A stretch of 64,000 nucleotides of DNA from Nectonema munidae (taxonomy: Eukaryota > Nematomorpha > Nectonematoida > Nectonematidae), in the NCBI GenBank assembly GCA_030549495.1, contig JAUIRK010000127.1, positions 248,001-312,000 on the forward strand, read 5' to 3'. Positions 58,051 through 64,000 of this stretch are shown piece after piece (position 1 is the first letter of the stretch; the number at the start of each line of letters is the position of its first letter). Under the pieces are notes generated by a model. That model made no database searches. It worked only from the letters and a program-made list of their open reading frames with translations, and had not been told where the DNA came from. Made by a program: the position numbers and the translations under genes.

Positions 58051-59967
58051 TTTAATAAAAAAACTTTTTTAAGACTGTATAAATATAAATAAATATAAAA
58101 GATATTAATAAAACAAAATATAATTAATAATATAAGAAGAGATAAATGACCTACCTCAAATATAAAAAATCCTGACGTGCCACAACAATTTCAATGGTAA
58201 ATTCGAAAAAAGCATGTCATAATTGATAGAAAATACCTGTTATACTCAAAACAATTTTTTCATTACAGGCTTGTGAAATAGAAAAATCAATTATCTATTG
58301 ATCACTTTCTAAAAAATGTACACTTTGCTCATTCTAAGTTTCAACTATACGAAAAGTCTCTCGTGGATGAACGAAAAAGCAGCTGAATTTCGATTTATTT
58401 TAAGTTGTTGCTGGAATAAATTACGCTTTCCTGAAATAAATTAGGTCCTTGTTGCATTTGATTACACAAGCGAATTAAATCGGGAATTTACAAATATTAT
58501 TTCCCGTAAGTACGTTTTTATCATTATAGACTAAAAAACAAAAATATTGAAAATTAAATATTTTTTGATTGTACTATTCAATATAAATACATTTTAAAAG
58601 AGACTAATTATAAAAAATATTTAAAATTTTTTTAAAAATATCATATATAAAATTTTAAATATAATTTCAAAATTGGGCTTTTGGTACGAATAATTTGGTG
58701 CCCTAGTCATATGACTCTATTTTCTTATTAATATTTTATTGCAAAAGATAAACTGTCATTGATAAAACGTTGACATCTTAGTAAGTCGTTTTCCTGTTAT
58801 CGCCATCGTGAGAAAGCGTTTTTATCCTACTTTATTGAAAAAAATGATTATAAGTTTATCAATTTTTCTTGTCTATCTCATCTGAGAAAACATTTAAACC
58901 AAAGAATCGGAAAATTTTGCAATCAACATTACTTGAGCACAAAATACTCTTACAAATATGATAGTGAAACTTTTTCGTGGTTAAATGGGTACTCCTGGTG
59001 CAAGTAATTTCCACACTGTAAAAAGTGCGTTTAGAGTTTAAACATGTTTTAATGTGTTTATGAGTTTAATTTCTAAACACTACGTCATTTTCAGTGTTTT
59101 TGAGTCCTCTTTCTCTTATGTTTAGACAACACGTGTTTACACTTTGAAGATAATCTATGAGAAACTAGAAGCTTATCGACTCAAAGTCGCAAGAAAGCTA
59201 GATTTACTGCATGCGTGTTACATTGTACACAGTCAATATACATATATGTGTATATGCACAGTGTATTCTTACACTATGCATATGTATGAATTAACATTTG
59301 TCATCGATTTTCACATCTGTTTTGATTATTTTGTTTCTCCCTCCATCACACATCTCTTTTCATTTGCTACATTCTCATTTTCAAAAAGCCTTCTCGTTTC
59401 ATTTGATCTCCTACTTTTTTTGGATTTCCTTCCAGCTATAATTTCACTCAACTTCTTTTTTCAAGAGGGTATTTTACAAAAATTCAACTCAATTTTACAA
59501 GTTTTTTGTGTCTTATTTTTTGAATTTTGTTTTCGTTATTGTTTTAGGCAAAAACTAAATAATAATCTTTCAATAAAAACTTTTAAAAAAAGTTTAATTT
59601 ATTTGGTTAAAACTTTATTTGTGCACAATAATTCTGTGATGTATAATTACCTAACTTCTCTTTTATAGAATAAAATAAGAATAAATATAATCTTTTATAG
59701 AGAAGTTTAATAGAATAAAAGTATCTTTTATTTTATTAACAAAAGTGATAAGCTTTTATATTTTCTTTGAATATTTCAGTTCCTCATTTTTATGCTTTAA
59801 ATTTTTTGACTATTTTGCATTTTGTTAGATTAGTTAATTATATAAAAAATTTATGTTAATATGAAAAATCTGAAATTAAAATTTAAAAAATATATTGTAT
59901 TAAGTTTAAAATAATATATATGGGCAATGACAGATCTAGGAGGAGAATAATACACCTGCCACCAGCA
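58051..59967. other. AT-rich interval without a supported gene
   Basis: A 174-codon ATG frame exists at 59144-59668 but it is rich in Phe, Leu and Ser, has no domain, and sits in pyrimidine-rich DNA; I regard it as chance. Confidence 0.4.
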
Positions 59968-60105
59968 CAGTTGCGTAGCCAAAAAATGGAAGTTGGGGGG
60001 GGGGGGGGCATGCAAGGAATTTAGGGGGGGGGGGGGGTAAGCATATTGGAAATAAAATTATTTGGGGGGGGGGGGGGGGGCACTGCCCCTCTGGCTACGC
60101 CACTG
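59968..60105. mobile_element. 138-bp hAT-type MITE
   Basis: CAGTTGCGTAGCC (59968-59980) and GGCTACGCCACTG (60093-60105) are inverted with one mismatch. A perfect 8-bp duplication CACCAGCA lies at 59960-59967 and 60106-60113. The interior has three G runs of 11-17. It belongs to the same family as the MITE nested in family R at 23340-23535. Confidence 0.92.
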
Positions 60106-60627
60106 CACCAGCACTGACAATGAAAAATTGTTCTTATCTTTTTAGATTATTACAGAATTTTTGGTTTTTTCTTTTTAATTTTTAATTTAATCAATATTTA
60201 AACTAACTGCGGTCTTGCCTCAATATAGAGTAGTTTTTAGAGTTTAAAAACACTTTTCGGTATAGGAATTTTATAGAGTTTTTTATGTATACCCCACCCC
60301 TCCCCTGCCAAAAATTTCTCATTACGCGACTGTATATTGAACTTGGTTTTGGGTTTGAATATTTTACAGAAATTAAAATAATGGCCACACTGATTTTATA
60401 TTACCTATTTATGTTTTTAAACTTAGTTCGGATTTCCACGATTTATTTCCAGATTATCTTTAAATCTTTCAAATTTTGTTAAGAATTTTTTTAAATATGT
60501 AATTTTTACATTATCTTTGTATTTTATTTGCCTCGATATTTTAAAAAACTTTTAAGAAAATAATATATTTTGTTATCAAACTAAGTTTAGTTTAAGCTTT
60601 GATCTGTTAAATTTATTTTCAGTTAAT

Positions 60628-61278
60628 ATGAAATGTTCAATCTGTACCTTTTTTACACCTTGTGAAGAAGAGTTCATATATCATGTTTTTTTCCGTCATC
60701 GACACGATAAAGATTTTTTTGTCAAATGCTCATCGAAAAACTGTTTTACTAAATTTTATTCTTATGAATCGTTTCGTAAACATTGCTCAAGAAAGCATTA
60801 TTCCCATTTTTCTCACAATGTTTCGTCTAATGATGATATTTTGGATAATTTTGATGCTACGCCTTCCGAAGATTGCTTAGTTGATACTCGATTCAAAGAC
60901 GCACTATTTTTGCTTAGGCTTAAATCAAGATTTTTGTTGAATCAATCATCGATTAATGAAATTATACCTTTAATTCGTAACTTATTGAAAGAAAAGCTGG
61001 ATCATATTGAAGAAAAGATCAAGAAACTGGGACTGTGTTCTCAAGATTTAGCAAAAATGGAGAAAAGTTTTGAGGTTGATTGCTTTAACGGGTTGGAGTC
61101 ATCATTTTTACAACATAAATATTTTTCGAGAAATTTTAATTTAGTTGAAGGCAAGAAGGTCGTCATAGGAACAAAGAAGTTTATAATTTCAACAAGCATA
61201 AAGTTTCTAAAGAAGTTTGTGCGTATTACGTGCCTTTTTTACAACAACTTCAAGTTTTACTTTTCCATAACAAAGTAA
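60628..61278 (+). CDS. C2H2 zinc-finger N-terminus of a transposase-like gene
   Basis: 216 residues. Two zinc fingers: Cys3-Cys6-His19-His24 and Cys34-Cys39-His52-His57. A helical segment follows (LLRLKSRFLLNQSSINEIIP and NLLKEKLDHIEEKIKKLG), then FNLVEGKKVVIGTKK. A TTTATTTTCAG acceptor-like site lies 8 bases upstream of ATG, so an upstream exon is possible. The following block (61230-63029) continues the same protein in another frame. The joint near 61175 (GTKK / KVYNFNKHKVSKEVCAYYVP) requires one extra base, a single break or a sequencing error. The order zinc fingers then transposase-like core matches a multi-copy family known in fishes and invertebrates. Confidence 0.65.
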   Translation: MKCSICTFFTPCEEEFIYHVFFRHRHDKDFFVKCSSKNCFTKFYSYESFRKHCSRKHYSHFSHNVSSNDDILDNFDATPSEDCLVDTRFKDALFLLRLKSRFLLNQSSINEIIPLIRNLLKEKLDHIEEKIKKLGLCSQDLAKMEKSFEVDCFNGLESSFLQHKYFSRNFNLVEGKKVVIGTKKFIISTSIKFLKKFVRITCLFYNNFKFYFSITK

Positions 61279-63029
61279 ACTTTTTTGGAGCGGATGGATT
61301 TTTTAAAAGTCATATGAGTGATTTTTCCGATGGAGACTATTTTAAAAATCTGGACTTTGATGAAAAAGACACTTCTTTATATGTTGGTCTATATTATGAT
61401 GACTTTGAGATCACTAATCCTCTAGGATCTCATAGAAAAAAACACAAAGTTTCTGTCTTTTATTGGACATTGCTTAATCTTCAGCCATGTTTACGTTTTA
61501 CTTTACGATTCTCACAACTGTTAGCAGTAATCAAAACACAAAATTTGAAAAAGTTTGGTATTAGAAAAGTTTTGGAAAATTTCAACGACGATATGAAAAA
61601 ATTATCTGAAGGTGTAAACTTGAAAGTTAATGGAAGTATTCAAAGCGTTTATGGTATTCTTTATTGTGTTTTTGGGGACACACCCGCTGCGCAATATATT
61701 GGAGGTTTCAAAGAAGGCGTAAACTTTGCTAAGAAACCATGTAGAAATTGTGAAGTTGATACTTCTCAACTCATTAATAGTCTTTACGGGACTCAATTCA
61801 GTTTGAGAAACGAAAGACAACATCGTATCAGATGTGAAGAAATGAAGAAGAAACCATTACATGAAAAGAAGTACTTCTCAAAAATGTATGGTATCAACAA
61901 TGAATCTGTCTTGGCACGTTTTCCTTATTTTAAAATTACAGAATGCATTTTACACGATCCAATGCATGTTCTTTTTGAAGGTGTTGTGAAGTTATCATTG
62001 CAGTTGATTCTAGAATTTTTTATTTATGTAAAAAGGTACTTTACACTAGAAACACTTAATTCTCTCATTTTAAGCTTTGATTATCCTCAAGAAATGTTGA
62101 ATGATAAGCCACAAACTCTAGAAAAAAATTATTTGAAGTACACAAATGCCCTTCCTTTAACTTCAGTAGAAACAAAGAATTTCATGCTTGTTTTACCTTT
62201 TTTAATATCCGGGTTTATTCCTAAAGAAGACAGAGTTTGGCAAAATTTTATAAAACTCATCAAGATATCACTACTTATAATTTCTCCTATTGCTTCTGAT
62301 GTCACTTTAAACTTTTTGTTTGAACTAATTTATCAACATAATTCTTTTTTTTCTGAAACTTTTGGACATGTAACATTCCCTCCGAAATTTCATTACTTAA
62401 CACACTTTCCAGAACAAATAAAAAAGTTTGGACCGGGCCGAAACCATTGGTGTTTACGGTTTGAGGCTAAGCACGCTGTTTTCAAGAATTTTAAGTGGAA
62501 GAACTTCAAATGTGTTGAAAAATCTTTATCATACTTCCATCAATACTGGATGTGTTTGAATTTTGTGGATAAAAGCTTATCTTTGAAACTTTTTAGTGAA
62601 GATATAGTAACAAATGAAAAGCGATCCTTAAATGGCGATGAAGATGCTGATTTAATTGACTTTATAATGCGAAGTCCAAGTTCGATTAGGAGCGATATAA
62701 ACATTTCATCAGTCAACTATGTTAAATTTAAATCAATTAATTATACGAAAAACAGTGTCTTAATTTACAGTGATATGAACAGTGAAACGCCAAAGTTTTG
62801 TAAAATTGAAAAGATTTATGTTTGCGATGATAGTGAAGTAATTTTTGTCTGCCAAAAACTTAAAGTAATTGAATTTGACTCCCATTTAAATGCTTTTTTA
62901 TGTGAAAAGATATCACAAAAAAGTTGTGTTAGTTTGCGAAATATTTTTTATAAATGGCCACAAAGTTCCTATTTTCATGGAATTTTTTTTTATGTTGTTT
63001 TAATAAATGTTGACTTCTGTTGGTCATAA
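61230..63029 (+). CDS. Transposase-like core (HDPMHVLFEGV family)
   Basis: The 599-residue frame carries family landmarks: LYYDDFEITNPLGSHRKKHK, FYWTLLNLQPCLR, GGFKEGVNFAKKPCRNC, RFPYFKITECILHDPMHVLF with EGVV, NFMLVLPFLISGFIP, FPPKFHYLTHFPEQIKKFGP and HWCLRFEAKHAVFKNFKWKN. The D..H..EG and H..RFEAKH positions look like a metal-dependent nuclease core and may relate to CACTA/KDZ-type transposases; that link is my inference. The frame is long, open and uses ordinary codons. A SAM-domain gene follows 50 bp downstream. Confidence 0.7.
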   Translation: MPFLQQLQVLLFHNKVNFFGADGFFKSHMSDFSDGDYFKNLDFDEKDTSLYVGLYYDDFEITNPLGSHRKKHKVSVFYWTLLNLQPCLRFTLRFSQLLAVIKTQNLKKFGIRKVLENFNDDMKKLSEGVNLKVNGSIQSVYGILYCVFGDTPAAQYIGGFKEGVNFAKKPCRNCEVDTSQLINSLYGTQFSLRNERQHRIRCEEMKKKPLHEKKYFSKMYGINNESVLARFPYFKITECILHDPMHVLFEGVVKLSLQLILEFFIYVKRYFTLETLNSLILSFDYPQEMLNDKPQTLEKNYLKYTNALPLTSVETKNFMLVLPFLISGFIPKEDRVWQNFIKLIKISLLIISPIASDVTLNFLFELIYQHNSFFSETFGHVTFPPKFHYLTHFPEQIKKFGPGRNHWCLRFEAKHAVFKNFKWKNFKCVEKSLSYFHQYWMCLNFVDKSLSLKLFSEDIVTNEKRSLNGDEDADLIDFIMRSPSSIRSDINISSVNYVKFKSINYTKNSVLIYSDMNSETPKFCKIEKIYVCDDSEVIFVCQKLKVIEFDSHLNAFLCEKISQKSCVSLRNIFYKWPQSSYFHGIFFYVVLINVDFCWS

Positions 63030-63079
63030 ATTTAAGCCACATCACATTAAATTTTTTAATTTTATAATATACTTTTTAG

Positions 63080-64000
63080 CGATTTTAAAAGGTTTAGATC
63101 AATGAGTAAGGAAAATTTAAGCAAGATTGCTGAAGAAATAAATGAACGTTTATCAGTTTCAGAAATTCAAGAAAAATTAAAGGCTTTGCAGTTTCCACCA
63201 TATGTTATGCTGGCTTTCGAAGGTTGATTCTTTTTACTTACCTTTTGTTATTAAGAATATTTTTTTAGAAAATGAAATTGATGGTATGGTATTTTTAAAT
63301 TTACAAGAGAAAGACATATTATTAATGATCGGAAACAAGGTTGGACCAACAAAAAAATTGATGATGATAATAAATCATGCAGCTAGAAACAAAGACATGA
63401 TTCTTACTGATTCTGATGAACTAACATCACCTAAAATTATGTCAACTTGTTCAAACGTAAGTTCACGATATAGATTTGCAATTTATTTATACATACGTAT
63501 TGCAGACAGAAAATGGAAGAAATGGTAAATCCATGTATATACCAAAGTTTTCTACAAAAATGACCTCTCTTTTGGAAAGCGGAAATGTCATAAATGAATT
63601 TGACAAGTTGGTGGAAGAAGTTGCATACCACGTCATATCTATAGGCGATTTCGACAGTAAAGAGAATTACGATTCCTTGGGTAGATCACTTTATTCAATT
63701 TATCCATGTATTGGATTCCCATATGGGAGAGTTCCATGGGTAATTAAGATTATTTTTAGTGTGATTTTTTTAATGATCATCAGGTTTTTTAGGCTTTTTT
63801 CAACAAAAAACTTTCCCAAAAAGTTCGCAACATAAGATGGAAATGGAATAAACGTAGAAACTCCAACTCAGTAAGCAAAGAAAAAAGAAGCTTGAATTTC
63901 GTTCTTAGCAAAAACTATCGTAAAATATTTGTCTTATACATTTTTTATATTTGTTTTCTTTTTAAAAATTCTTTGTAGAAGAAAGTGAAACTGGAATGTC
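63080..64000 (+). CDS. SAM-domain protein with C-terminal YIPKFS / RNIRWK region (5 exons, runs off edge)
   Basis: Exons 63080-63222 (ATG 63102), 63269-63456, 63506-63739, 63793-63919 and 63979 to the edge; GT-AG introns of 46, 49, 53 and 59 nt, all phase-consistent. The first two exons form a SAM domain: EIQEKLKALQFPPYVMLAFE joined to ENEIDGMVFLNLQEKDILLM and GNKVGPTKKLMMIIN. Then KSMYIPKFSTKMTSLLESG, GRSLYSIYPCIGFPYGRVPW and AFFNKKLSQKVRNIRWKWNK, a basic tail. The first exon has an acceptor (ACTTTTTAG) at 63079 and is open upstream of its ATG, so it could be spliced to the transposase-like block. SAM domains mediate protein oligomerisation. It accompanies similar transposase-like genes elsewhere. 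Confidence 0.75.

Noticed and set aside
59144-59668. 174-codon plus-strand ORF
   Set aside because: Phe/Leu/Ser-rich, pyrimidine-biased, no domain or splice context; likely chance in low-complexity DNA.

Overview
This is an AT-rich animal nuclear window with spliced host genes, some with introns of only 45-60 nt, and very many transposable elements. An arthropod, perhaps a crustacean such as a copepod, fits the element families and the genes, but that is inference. I found no rRNA, no clear tRNA gene and no CRISPR. No LTR retrovirus, Polinton or other capsid-bearing element was recognised.

Host genes. (1) Choline dehydrogenase (CHDH) lies on the minus strand with exon 1 at 20851-20979 and exon 2 at 10044-10380; a 10.5-kb intron full of repeats separates them, and later exons must lie left of the window. 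(2) HSCB, the Fe-S co-chaperone, is a single-exon plus-strand gene at 41570-42427. (3) An M12B (ADAM/reprolysin-like) metalloprotease runs on the minus strand from 54700 to 47189. Six exons keep phase and the zinc motif HELTHLLGAEHD is completed across a splice junction. (4) At the right edge a plus-strand gene with a SAM domain (63080 to beyond 64000) has four tiny phase-consistent introns. It follows a C2H2 zinc-finger / transposase-like coding block (60628-63029).

Mobile layout. 1-9256: a copy of a large hAT-type non-autonomous element ('family R'), interrupted by a 4.35-kb hAT element with transposase (3604-7957, 8-bp duplication GCTGTAGG); the first 1.29 kb of the window is a near copy of 6743-8041. 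12590-14181: a 150-bp satellite. 14182-17118: inverted family R copy. 17960-19430: a second ~147-bp satellite. 19520-20070: pogo/Tigger C-terminal remnant. 22808-26129: the complete family R copy (TIR CAGGGGCGCACATCC, 8-bp duplication GTTCAAGG), inserted in a Jockey-like LINE fragment. 30180-35690: a LINE with ORF1, endonuclease, RT and a separately framed RNase H. 36100-37690: a decayed LINE. 37696-39930: satellite-element end and a decayed hAT. 43390-44880: satellite array holding a 472-bp hAT MITE. 45500-45775: piggyBac remnant. 47745-49414 and 57790-58050: two copies of an unclassified arthropod-type repeat protein beginning with a CYICG zinc motif. 55357-57190: ZBED5-like hAT remnant. 59968-60105: a short MITE.

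Family R is itself composite. Its copies carry a nested ~550-bp element with long GGGCATTTTT-type inverted repeats, a 42-bp minisatellite and a tRNA-like A/B-box segment. The only complete copy also shows both ends of a nested MITE of the same family as 59968-60105. The insertions can be ordered because paralogous copies preserve empty sites. Many single-base differences between duplicates, and frame changes in homopolymers, may be assembly errors rather than decay.
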